A DNA stretch of 64,000 nt from Antarctobacter heliothermus. GTDB taxonomy: Bacteria; Pseudomonadota; Alphaproteobacteria; Rhodobacterales; Rhodobacteraceae. Made by a program: the position numbers and the translations under genes. Shown here piece after piece: positions 57,156-64,000 of the stretch. Each line of letters starts with the position of its first letter. Positions within the stretch are counted from its first letter, which is position 1. The stretch is from NCBI RefSeq assembly GCF_002237555.1, contig NZ_CP022540.1, positions 1,302,001-1,366,000 of the forward strand, given 5' to 3'. The notes below the pieces were generated by a model that did not search any database, had not been told where the DNA came from, and saw only the letters and a program-made list of their open reading frames with translations.

Positions 57156-57920
57156 ATGGATTTTCCGGAGAAGCCTCGGGTGCTCTACACAAGAAATCCA
57201 CTGGCAGAAGTCGTGTGCCAGATGCGGTTTCCACGCCTTCTTGAGCTTGACGAAAGCGTTCCCGCTGATTTTCAGAGGGCTCTCGGAAAGACCTACCCTA
57301 CTGTAGATTCTCGGGAAACGGCAACTTTCCGGGTTGGGGGGGGCGACGCGACATCGTCCCCGGTCTCTCGAAAGGTGGTATATGATTTTACGACGCGCGA
57401 TAGTAAGTATACTATTTCGCTTTGCAGTGATTTCGTAGCCATCAAGACTGAATCATATGAACGCTGGGAAGATTTTTTCTCTCACATTAAAAACGCTGTA
57501 GGTGCATTGCGCGGTGCCTATGATATACCCTATTTTTCAAGAATTGGCCTGAGATACGTTGATGTGATCAAAAGAGAAGACCTTGGCTTGGCGGACACGT
57601 CTTGGTCTGAATTGATTCGAGAATCTGCCCTTGGTCTACTTGGAGATGATGAAATAGAAAATGAAAAAATTGTGAACCAGCACTCTACGACACTACTGGC
57701 CCTGACCCGTGGCTTCGTCGCCATTCAAAGCGGAATTGTCGTGGGCGACAGCGGGCAGAACAATTATATTGTCGATTCAGATTTTTTCTTCGACACCCCA
57801 ACGGAGGACGACGCGGATGCTTATGAACTACTCGCCTACTACAATAAAGCCGCAAGAAACGCATTCCGATGGTTTATCAAGGAAAGACTGCATGACGCAA
57901 TGGAGCCGGGAGACGCCTGA
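57156..57920 (+). CDS. TIGR04255-like family protein
   Basis: 254 residues, cytoplasmic. PRVLYTRNPLAEVVCQMRFP near the N-terminus followed by ADFQRALGKTYPTVDSRE, then FFSHIKNAVGALRGAYDIPY and FSRIGLRYVDVIKREDL, match the uncharacterised family TIGR04255. Base composition drops to about 40-50% GC compared with 60% or more around it. The ATG at 57156 fits the family start; the open frame upstream is GC-rich leader. It overlaps the next gene by 29 bases. The function is unknown; members are patchily distributed, often as two-gene modules. Confidence 0.82.
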   Translation: MDFPEKPRVLYTRNPLAEVVCQMRFPRLLELDESVPADFQRALGKTYPTVDSRETATFRVGGGDATSSPVSRKVVYDFTTRDSKYTISLCSDFVAIKTESYERWEDFFSHIKNAVGALRGAYDIPYFSRIGLRYVDVIKREDLGLADTSWSELIRESALGLLGDDEIENEKIVNQHSTTLLALTRGFVAIQSGIVVGDSGQNNYIVDSDFFFDTPTEDDADAYELLAYYNKAARNAFRWFIKERLHDAMEPGDA

Positions 57921-58401
57921 ATTTCCTGAAATTTTATACCCGCATCTATTTTCGAAAGATGCACATGGCTATTTAAAACGATCTTCTCCTTGGACTAATT
58001 TGGGTGAGACTCCCTCAGGGGTGGCCCAATATTTCCTTGTTGCGACCGGAAACTCGGTCCCTCAGCGAGTCTTCATGACTGAACGAAATCCGATAAAGCT
58101 GGATTGGTTCTTTGAAGCTGTATCGCTGAGCGAGAAAGAAAAAATCTCTGTGTCTCAATTGTCTCAGTACATCAAGGGACTGAACTTACTTATCGGCGAA
58201 GAGCGCTACATGATGCTTGAGAAGATTCTCAATGACTCTTTGAAGCTTAGGGCTTCAAGTCGAATTTTGCTCGCTTTCGCTCGTGCTTCCTACCCTGTGC
58301 GGTCCAAAATAAATGGATGGAGAGGCTTCTTAGCAGATGTTTCTGCAAAGCTCGAATCTGAGGGAAAAGATAGCAGAAAACTGCTAAAGGGAATGATTTA
58401 A
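57892..58401 (+). CDS. Protein of unknown function, second gene of the AT-richer cassette
   Basis: 169 residues, soluble, mostly helical in its second half (LSEKEKISVSQLSQYIKGLN, LKLRASSRILLAFARASYPV), basic at the C-terminus. The ATG at 57892 is inside the end of the previous gene (29-base overlap) with AAGGAAAG upstream, a sign of coupled expression. No family recognised. A TIGR04255 protein and a small partner often occur together, so it may bind the first product; that is inference. Confidence 0.75.
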   Translation: MTQWSRETPEFPEILYPHLFSKDAHGYLKRSSPWTNLGETPSGVAQYFLVATGNSVPQRVFMTERNPIKLDWFFEAVSLSEKEKISVSQLSQYIKGLNLLIGEERYMMLEKILNDSLKLRASSRILLAFARASYPVRSKINGWRGFLADVSAKLESEGKDSRKLLKGMI

Positions 58402-58404
58402 ATA

Positions 58405-59055
58405 ATGCCGATCATGTCCGCGCCCGCAGAAGAATTTCTCGAAGATTCTCTGTTGGGCTTGGGGATTAAGGAGTTTCATCCCAACCAACGCCATTGCGGA
58501 ATCATCTATCGTCCTGACGAGAATGAAGTGCGCTTTCTTCATTTGGCGTTCCATTTTGACCTGCGCGACGAAGTGCTTGATGGGACGTATTGGTGGGCGA
58601 CATGCGGCTTGGATGAAGACAATCAGTTGGTATTAGCTGCTTTCGCAAGCCTGTTGGCAGCAGAAGACCCGGCGGTACCCTACGGATTTGATTCTGAAGG
58701 CTTGGTGTTTGAAGCCGATACTGGCAAGCTCAAAGCAGGTCCTGTGGGCCACGGACTCACCTGTGCAACATTTGTTCTGGCGGTTTTTAGAACCTACGGA
58801 TTTGAGCCATTGCAGGTCAAGAGCTGGCAGGCACGGGCGGAAGACGTTCAGTGGCAACAGACTATTTTGCAGTTAATGGAAAGGAACGGGGCATCTAAAG
58901 ACCACGTCGATGCAATTCGCTCAAGCGAACCAAGCCAGAGGTTTCGCCCTGAAGAAGTCGTAGGCGGCGCCTCTCAAACGAGCGAGCGCTGGGGCTTCGA
59001 CTATGACGCAACGCAAGTTCTGGCGGCGCAGGTCTTGGCGGACATGGCTGCCTAA
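58405..59055 (+). CDS. Putative permuted papain-fold (NlpC/P60- or LRAT-like) protein
   Basis: 216 residues, no signal peptide. RHCGIIYRPDENEVRFLHLA (His30, His46) and GHGLTCATFVLAVFRTYGF (Cys120) resemble the His-then-Cys order of circularly permuted papain-like proteins, whose Cys sits at the start of a helix in a TCATF-like motif. It could be a peptidase, acyltransferase or amidase; the assignment rests on motif shape only. It follows the previous gene by 3 bases and ends the cassette. Being cytoplasmic, it would act on an intracellular target. Confidence 0.7.
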   Translation: MPIMSAPAEEFLEDSLLGLGIKEFHPNQRHCGIIYRPDENEVRFLHLAFHFDLRDEVLDGTYWWATCGLDEDNQLVLAAFASLLAAEDPAVPYGFDSEGLVFEADTGKLKAGPVGHGLTCATFVLAVFRTYGFEPLQVKSWQARAEDVQWQQTILQLMERNGASKDHVDAIRSSEPSQRFRPEEVVGGASQTSERWGFDYDATQVLAAQVLADMAA

Positions 59056-59269
59056 TAGTGGGGAGCTTTGTGACCGCTCTGCGAACGCGCGCTTTTTTCA
59101 ACACTACAGCATTCAAGGTTTCGTCGTCTGAGGCTCCGCTTTTTGATTGGGGGGCTCCGGTCGCATGAATGCGGAAGGCTTCGAGATGGTATGCGCCGCA
59201 TACGGTGCGACAGTTCTCTCAGTCCTTCCGGCCTCCCCGCCACCCTACGGCAGCGGGGAGCGCCTCCTC

Positions 59270-60118
59270 TCACACCTCTTTGCCGAAATGTAGCTCCACA
59301 TAATCCATCACGTCGTCGATGATGCCCGGTGACTTGGCTTCGCGGCCTGAAAACCGCAGGATCCAGCCGGTGCGGGTGAGTTCTCGGCGGATGACCAGGC
59401 CGTTGCGGATGGTGCGGATGCGGCGGGGGTCGCCGCTCGTGCCGGGGGCCGGATCGGAGGGGCGGGGGTTGAGCGCCTCTTGCAGCACCGGGGCCAGCGC
59501 CTCCCACTGGGTTTCGGGCGCGGCGGTGCGCGGGAAGGGGGAGAGGGCGTTCAGCAGCAGATCCTCATAGCCCGCATTCATCGCCGAGGTCAGTTGATCC
59601 AGCCGCCGTGTGGTCAACCGTTCGGGCGCGTTCAGCAACCCGTCGAACCGCTGTACCACCGGCACAAGGCCGCGCAGGCGGGCGGTTTTCTGGCGCGAGG
59701 ACAGCGGAAAGAGCGTGGAGATGGCGGCGTCGGGAGTGGGAAAGATGCCTTCGCCCAGACATTGCAGGATCAGGCGCACCTTTTCCCACGGGCTGATCTG
59801 GCTGCGGATCTCATTCTCGGCCACCATGGCGGTGACGGCCTTGGGGATGCTTTCGGGGGTGCGCAGGAGCGCGGGGATGGTGTCCTTTTCCAACGTGGTG
59901 CAGGCGGTGAGGCGGCGAAAGCCGGAAATCAGCCCGTAGCGATGGCCGTCGTCTGTCTGTTCCGACAGCCCCCACACCTCAACCGGTTGGCGCAGACCAT
60001 CGATGAAGATGGATTGCATCAGCTCATAATCGGCCTCCGCGTCCTCGCTGGTGCGATCGCGGGGCAGGGCGTTGGGGTTGATGTCGGTGAGGGGGATGTG
60101 GTGGATGTTGTCCGTCAT
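59270..60118 (-). CDS. ParB/RepB-like nuclease-domain protein, orphan
   Basis: 282 residues. The N-terminal ParB fold has IPLTDINPNALPRDRTSEDA, DGLRQPVEVWGL and YGLISGFRRLTACTTLEKDT (the GxRR-like box), then a helix-turn-helix-type region with ENEIRSQISPWEKVRLILQC. The rest is variable. No parA lies nearby, so it is probably not the chromosomal partition protein; such orphans occur on plasmids, phages and islands. The start at 60118 has AAGGAGG. It lies just right of the AT-richer cassette, on the opposite strand. Confidence 0.85.
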   Translation of the reverse strand: MTDNIHHIPLTDINPNALPRDRTSEDAEADYELMQSIFIDGLRQPVEVWGLSEQTDDGHRYGLISGFRRLTACTTLEKDTIPALLRTPESIPKAVTAMVAENEIRSQISPWEKVRLILQCLGEGIFPTPDAAISTLFPLSSRQKTARLRGLVPVVQRFDGLLNAPERLTTRRLDQLTSAMNAGYEDLLLNALSPFPRTAAPETQWEALAPVLQEALNPRPSDPAPGTSGDPRRIRTIRNGLVIRRELTRTGWILRFSGREAKSPGIIDDVMDYVELHFGKEV

Positions 60119-60200
60119 GGGAGCCTCCTTTTGCGGGCGCGAGTATGGCGCGGGCACAGGGGGCGTTGCGGGACAGGGCGTTGCAGCGTTCGGTGGGGGC

Positions 60201-60228
60201 GAAAGGCCCGCGCGGGGGCGGGCCTTTC
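60201..60228 (-). terminator. Dyad downstream of the fasciclin gene, probable terminator
   Basis: GAAAGGCCCG and CGGGCCTTTC form a perfect 10-bp stem just after the fasciclin stop. The T tract is only CTTTC, so strength is moderate. Confidence 0.6.
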
Positions 60229-60235
60229 GCGTGGG

Positions 60236-60718
60236 TTATTTCGGCATGATGACCTTGTCGATGACGTGGATGACGCCATTCGAGGCCTCGATGTCGGCGG
60301 TGACGACGGTGGCGTCGTTGACCATGACGCCGTTGTCGAGGTCGATCATGATGTCGGTGCCCTGCACGGTGGTGGCCATCATGTCATCGGAGAGGTCGGT
60401 GGACATGACCTTACCGGCGACGACGTGATAGGTGAGGATCGAGACCAGCTGATCCTTGTTTTCGGGCATGAGCAGGGTTTCGACGGTGCCCTCTGGCAAG
60501 GCGGCAAATGCGGCGTCGGTGGGGGCGAAGATGGTGAAGGGGCCGTCGCTTTTCAGCGTGTCGACCAGACCTGCGGCGGTGGCGGCGGCGAGCAGGGTTT
60601 CGAAGGAACCGGCCTCTTTGGCGGTGTCGACGATGTCCATCGCGTGGCCGCCGGCAAAGACGGATGTGGATGCAAAGGCAAGAGCCGTGGTCGCGGCGAG
60701 GAAAGTTCTGCGGATCAT
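60236..60718 (-). CDS. Secreted fasciclin (FAS1) domain protein
   Basis: 160 residues: a signal peptide ([20 protein letters not shown]), then a single FAS1 domain with [55 protein letters not shown] and the closing [18 protein letters not shown]1 proteins mediate adhesion or ligand binding in the periplasm or outside. A fasciclin gene belongs to the RpoE response in Rhodobacter, and a matching promoter lies upstream at 60769-60798. The start has AAGGAGG upstream. Confidence 0.93.
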   Translation of the reverse strand: MIRRTFLAATTALAFASTSVFAGGHAMDIVDTAKEAGSFETLLAAATAAGLVDTLKSDGPFTIFAPTDAAFAALPEGTVETLLMPENKDQLVSILTYHVVAGKVMSTDLSDDMMATTVQGTDIMIDLDNGVMVNDATVVTADIEASNGVIHVIDKVIMPK

Positions 60719-60768
60719 GGGTGGTCCTCCTTGGAGCCGTGGTTGCAATGTGTCGGTCACATCGAACA

Positions 60769-60798
60769 GGTCTACGGGCCGTGGGGAGGTGTGGATCA
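60769..60798 (-). promoter_or_regulatory. RpoE-type promoter of the fasciclin gene
   Basis: On the minus strand TGATCC and TAGACC are separated by exactly 18 bases, like the promoter in front of rpoE. It lies about 50 bases before the fasciclin start. Confidence 0.7.
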
Positions 60799-60976
60799 CC
60801 GGGGATTTTTGCGGAGGTGGCTTGACCTTGGCGGCGGGTTTTCTAAGCCGGGGGTGCGCGCGGTTTCCACTGACATTTATGTGATGAAAAGGAGGTGCAT
60901 TTGTGGTGATCCGCATCGTTTTGGCGGCGGCCCCGGGGCAGGCCCGGGACGCGATCCGTGTTACGAGGCGATGTGC

Positions 60977-61420
60977 CTATTCCAGCCCGATGGCGGCGCG
61001 GGCGATGCCGTCCAGCAGTGCCTCGACCTTTTTCATTTCGCCGTCGGGAAAGCTGCGGAAGCCGATGGTGGTGGTGTCGGGGGTTTCCGGGCGGACGATG
61101 ACGAAGATGTCGTAGGGGCAGAAGACGACGTTCATCGGGTCTGCCTCCATCACCTCACGACTGATCTGGGCCGAGCAGAAGCTGAAGATGTCGGCGTTGG
61201 CAAAGATAGTGACGTCAGAGCCGACATCACCCTTGGTGCGTTCCAGCATGTCGCCGGTGTGACTGACAGAGTCGATCACCAGCCCCTGATCAATGATCGC
61301 ATTTTCCAGCCCAAAGACCACGTCGTCAAAGCTGTCGGTGGTGTCATAGCTGACGATGCCGTCGGCCAACGCCGCGCCGGCCACCAGCACAAGCGCCGTG
61401 GCGCCAAGAAACTGTCTCAT
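60977..61420 (-). CDS. Secreted DUF302 family protein
   Basis: 147 residues with a signal peptide (RQFLGATALVLVAGAALADG). The mature part SFDDVVFGLENAIIDQGLVI, HTGDMLERTK and NVVFCPYDIFVIVRPETPDT matches DUF302, a small beta-alpha fold of unknown function often found in the periplasm. The start at 61420 gives the signal peptide directly. It lies upstream of the fasciclin gene on the same strand but 258 bases away and probably has its own promoter. Confidence 0.9.
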   Translation of the reverse strand: MRQFLGATALVLVAGAALADGIVSYDTTDSFDDVVFGLENAIIDQGLVIDSVSHTGDMLERTKGDVGSDVTIFANADIFSFCSAQISREVMEADPMNVVFCPYDIFVIVRPETPDTTTIGFRSFPDGEMKKVEALLDGIARAAIGLE

Positions 61421-61536
61421 TATTTTCCCTTTCACGAAATTCGCAGACGGGCTGCCATTCCTCTGTGATGGTGTCACAGTACCGGTGGAGAAACACCTTG
61501 GCCTTGAGACAAGTCAATACATTCGGGGGGTAGAAT

Positions 61537-63093
61537 ATGGAATACGCGATGGCCGCGCTGCAGTATCTGGCGCTGTTCTTCGTCTTCATGATCGGCGTGG
61601 CGGTTGCGGCGGTTGCGGTGATGTATGTGATCGACAGGACGCAGAGGGGGGACGCGATCCGGCGCAACTATCCGGTGATCGGGCGGTTCCGGAACCTGTT
61701 TACGGAATTGGGCGAGTTTTTTCGCCAGTACTTCTTTGCGATGGACCGTGAGGAAATGCCATTTAACCGGGCGCAGCGGAACTGGATCTATCGTGCGTCC
61801 AGCGGCAAGGGGAACACGGTGGCCTTTGGCTCGACCCGGAACCTGAACGTGCCGGGCACGCCGATCTTTATGAACGCGGTCTTTCCGCCGCTGGATGATC
61901 AGTATGCCTCGACCGAGCCGCTGTTGATTGGTCCCTATTGTCGCGAACCCTATTCCGCGCCGTCGATCTTCAACATATCCGGCATGTCTTATGGCGCGAT
62001 TTCAAAACCGGCGGTCAAGGCGCTGAGCCGGGGTGCCCGGCTGGCAGGCGTTTGGTTGAACACCGGAGAGGGCGGGCTGTCGCCCTATCACCTCGAAGGG
62101 AGCTGTGACGTGATCTATCAGATCGGCACGGCCAAGTTTGGCGTGCGCGACGCCGCGGGCAACCTGAGTGATGAAAAGCTGCGTGAGATGGCGGCGCATC
62201 CGCAGATCAAGATGTTCGAGATCAAGTTGAGCCAAGGGGCGAAGCCGGGCAAGGGCGGCATCCTGCCCGCCGCCAAGATCGACGACGAGGTGTCCAAGAT
62301 CCGGGGCGTGCCGTTGGGGCAGGACGCGATTTCGCCCAACCGGCACCGCGAGGTGGACGATTTTGACGACTTGTTGGACCTGATCGCCCATATCCGTGAG
62401 GTGACGGGCAAGCCTGTTGGGTTCAAGACCTGCATGGGGTCGGCCGACCCCTGGTTTGCCTTTTTCAAGAAGGTCAAGGAACGCGGCGAGGAGAGCGCCC
62501 CGGATTTCATCACCGTGGACGGGGGCGAGGGCGGCACGGGTGCTGCCCCGATGCCGCTGATTGATCTGGTGGGCCTGCCGCTGCGCGAGGCGTTGATCCG
62601 CATGGTGGATTTGCGCGATCTGGCGGGGTTGCATGACCGCATCCGCATCGTCGCGGCGGGCAAGCTGGTGGCACCGGGCGATGTGGCATGGGCTATTTGT
62701 CTTGGCGCGGACTTCGTGACCTCGGCGCGGGGGTTCATGTTCTCTTTGGGCTGTATTCAGGCGCTGAAGTGCAACAAGAACACCTGCCCGACAGGCATCA
62801 CCACGCATATCCCGTCTTTGCAGAAGGGGCTGGTGGTGTCCGAAAAGGACAAACGCGTGGCGGCCTATGCCAAGTCGGTGATCAGCGAGGTTGAAACCAT
62901 CGCTCATTCGGTTGGCGTGGCGGAACCGCGTCAGATGCGGCGGCGGCATGTGCGGGTGGTCAAGGATGACGGATCGTCAGTGCAGATGAACGAGATCTTC
63001 CCGTCGGTCCGGTTGGGCGACGGCGGCGCTGCGGGCAACCGCATGTTCGAAGAGGCGCTGCGCCGGATGGCGTCGGATGTGAAAGCGCCGTAA
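61537..63093 (+). CDS. FMN-binding glutamate synthase family protein
   Basis: 518 residues. An N-terminal membrane helix (LALFFVFMIGVAVAAVAVMY) precedes a domain like the central FMN/iron-sulfur part of glutamate synthase: ISGMSYGAISKPAVKALSRG, LNTGEGGLSPYHLEG, FEIKLSQGAKPGKGGILPAA, TVDGGEGGTGAAP and the cysteine cluster CIQALKCNKNTCPTGITTH. It lacks the glutaminase domain, so it is a stand-alone FMN enzyme of uncertain substrate, in the same group as archaeal-type glutamate synthase and lysine-degradation-associated proteins. It is divergent from DUF302. Confidence 0.93.
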   Translation: MEYAMAALQYLALFFVFMIGVAVAAVAVMYVIDRTQRGDAIRRNYPVIGRFRNLFTELGEFFRQYFFAMDREEMPFNRAQRNWIYRASSGKGNTVAFGSTRNLNVPGTPIFMNAVFPPLDDQYASTEPLLIGPYCREPYSAPSIFNISGMSYGAISKPAVKALSRGARLAGVWLNTGEGGLSPYHLEGSCDVIYQIGTAKFGVRDAAGNLSDEKLREMAAHPQIKMFEIKLSQGAKPGKGGILPAAKIDDEVSKIRGVPLGQDAISPNRHREVDDFDDLLDLIAHIREVTGKPVGFKTCMGSADPWFAFFKKVKERGEESAPDFITVDGGEGGTGAAPMPLIDLVGLPLREALIRMVDLRDLAGLHDRIRIVAAGKLVAPGDVAWAICLGADFVTSARGFMFSLGCIQALKCNKNTCPTGITTHIPSLQKGLVVSEKDKRVAAYAKSVISEVETIAHSVGVAEPRQMRRRHVRVVKDDGSSVQMNEIFPSVRLGDGGAAGNRMFEEALRRMASDVKAP

Positions 63094-63255
63094 CCCAGTG
63101 CTGTGGCGGGTGTAGACATGCCCGCCCGTCGCGCCCCTGACAGCCCCCCCCCGGTCAGGAGTATGGAAAGGCCACCGCCCGCGCCGGAAACTGTGATATA
63201 CGGGACGGATTATCAGGCGACGTTTTGACAATCCATTTTCAGGCGGGGGGGGCCT

Positions 63256-64000
63256 ATGGAAAATCAGAAATCGGCACTGACCGAAGAAACACTTGATCCA
63301 GCCGAGTGGGGCGATCTGCAAGGTCTGGCCCGTCAGATCGTTGATGACGCCATAGCCCATGTGCGCGATGTCCGCGACCGGCCCGTCTGGACGGAAATGC
63401 CTGCCGACAAAAAGTCAGTCTATGCCGCGCCGGTGCCAAACGGCCCGATGCCCCTGTCTGACGTATACGGTGAATTGTGCGAAAACCTGATGCCCTATCC
63501 GATGGGCAACATCCATCCGCGCTTTTGGATGTGGTACATGGGGTCCGGCAGTTACAGCGGTGCCCTGGCAGAGTTCATTGCGGCCATCGATGGGTCCAAT
63601 CTGGGTGGTGGCAACAATGCCGCCGCCTTTATGGATACGCAGGTGGTGAATTGGCTGAAGCAGATGATGGGCTTTCCCGACACGGCAAGCGGCACCTTGG
63701 TCAGCGGCGGGTCCATGGCCAATATCATTGGCCTGACGACGGCCCGCAATGCCAAGGCCGGTGTCGACGTGCGGGCCGAAGGCGTCGCCGCCATCCCGCG
63801 CCCCCTGCGGTTTTATGGGTCGGATCAGGTGCACAGTTGCCATCAGAAGGCGGTGGAACTGTTAGGGCTTGGCAACAAGGCGCTGCGCCGCGTGCCAACG
63901 GGGCCGGATTTCCGCATGGACGTCGCCGCCCTGCGCGCCATGATCATTGAGGACCGCAAAGCAGGGTTTTGCCCCGCTGCGGTGATTGCAACGGCGGGCA
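63256..64000 (+). CDS. PLP-dependent group II amino acid decarboxylase, 5' part
   Basis: The gene runs off the right edge after 248 codons. It starts MENQKSALTEETLDPAEWGD; then MGNIHPRFWMWYMGSGSYSG, NLGGGNNAAAFMDTQVVNWL, TLVSGGSMANIIGLTTARNA and FYGSDQVHSCHQKAVELLGL follow the pattern of group II decarboxylases (aromatic amino acid, tyrosine or glutamate type). The PLP lysine lies beyond the edge. Aromatic L-amino acid decarboxylase-like is the best guess. The ATG has a G-rich site upstream. Confidence 0.9.
   Translation, partial: MENQKSALTEETLDPAEWGDLQGLARQIVDDAIAHVRDVRDRPVWTEMPADKKSVYAAPVPNGPMPLSDVYGELCENLMPYPMGNIHPRFWMWYMGSGSYSGALAEFIAAIDGSNLGGGNNAAAFMDTQVVNWLKQMMGFPDTASGTLVSGGSMANIIGLTTARNAKAGVDVRAEGVAAIPRPLRFYGSDQVHSCHQKAVELLGLGNKALRRVPTGPDFRMDVAALRAMIIEDRKAGFCPAAVIATAG

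Noticed and set aside
59480..61468. 662-residue open frame on the plus strand
   Set aside because: It runs antisense through the ParB-like, fasciclin and DUF302 genes, is dominated by Gly, Asp and Val from the complement of GC-rich codons, and has no domain or ribosome site.

Overview
This 64 kb window is a GC-rich stretch of chromosome from an alphaproteobacterium, most likely a marine Rhodobacteraceae (Roseobacter group). Four things point there: an alphaproteobacterial-type LexA box (GTTC-N7-GTTC), an Irr-type iron box in front of mbfA, an RpoE-ChrR pair with its TGATCC-type promoter and the neighbouring FAD oxidase/DUF1365/DUF3833 genes known from Rhodobacter, and several Rhodobacterales-type hypothetical proteins. 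The genus cannot be fixed from the sequence alone. I see no rRNA, tRNA, CRISPR array or insertion sequence.

Layout. 1-9 kb: the 5' part of imuB behind a LexA box, adhC (glutathione-dependent formaldehyde dehydrogenase), two secreted proteins including a YHYH protein, a potassium channel with a C-terminal zinc ribbon, an acetyltransferase, DUF3137, a NYN nuclease, an AEC transporter and a CPBP protease. 9-16.5 kb: accD-folC, a rhodanese/LysM envelope group, zapE, a leucine-rich-repeat protein and an MFS transporter. 16.5-20.6 kb: an alpha/beta hydrolase remnant, then a minus-strand operon (54-residue secreted peptide, tetR, fghA, yaiI, HAD phosphatase, ornithine cyclodeaminase-like) with two matching TetR-type operators. 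20.7-26.7 kb: mbfA, ilvD, a lipoprotein, two Rhodobacterales-type hypotheticals and an EamA transporter. 26.7-34.7 kb: a polyamine locus. The ABC importer and a gamma-glutamylputrescine-oxidase-like enzyme are on the minus strand. A GntR regulator and a putrescine-type aminotransferase are divergent, and both arms carry the same palindrome.

34.7-45.7 kb: STAS-like and rhodanese proteins, a gene-free 0.7 kb stretch, mutL-rmuC, and a pyruvate dehydrogenase operon (aceE-aceF-lpd) whose long leader carries LacI-like palindromes. 45.7-50.6 kb: chrR-rpoE with its autoregulatory promoter, divergent from a four-gene FAD oxidase/DUF1365/DUF3833/SDR operon. 50.6-56.8 kb: DUF3775, dinB, a Nudix hydrolase, pyrF and clpB. 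57.1-59.1 kb: an AT-richer three-gene cassette (TIGR04255-like protein, unknown protein, putative permuted papain-fold protein). It is flanked by a structured inverted repeat and an orphan ParB-like gene. 60-64 kb: a fasciclin protein behind a second RpoE-type promoter, DUF302, an FMN glutamate-synthase-like enzyme and the start of a PLP decarboxylase.

Functional themes. Formaldehyde detoxification is split between adhC and fghA. Polyamine uptake and degradation look like one GntR regulon. The singlet-oxygen/oxidative response (rpoE-chrR, the FAD oxidase operon, fasciclin), the SOS response (imuB), iron homeostasis (mbfA) and heat shock (clpB) each show a recognisable promoter element. The least explained part, and the best candidate for an undescribed system, is the AT-richer cassette at 57.1-59.1 kb.
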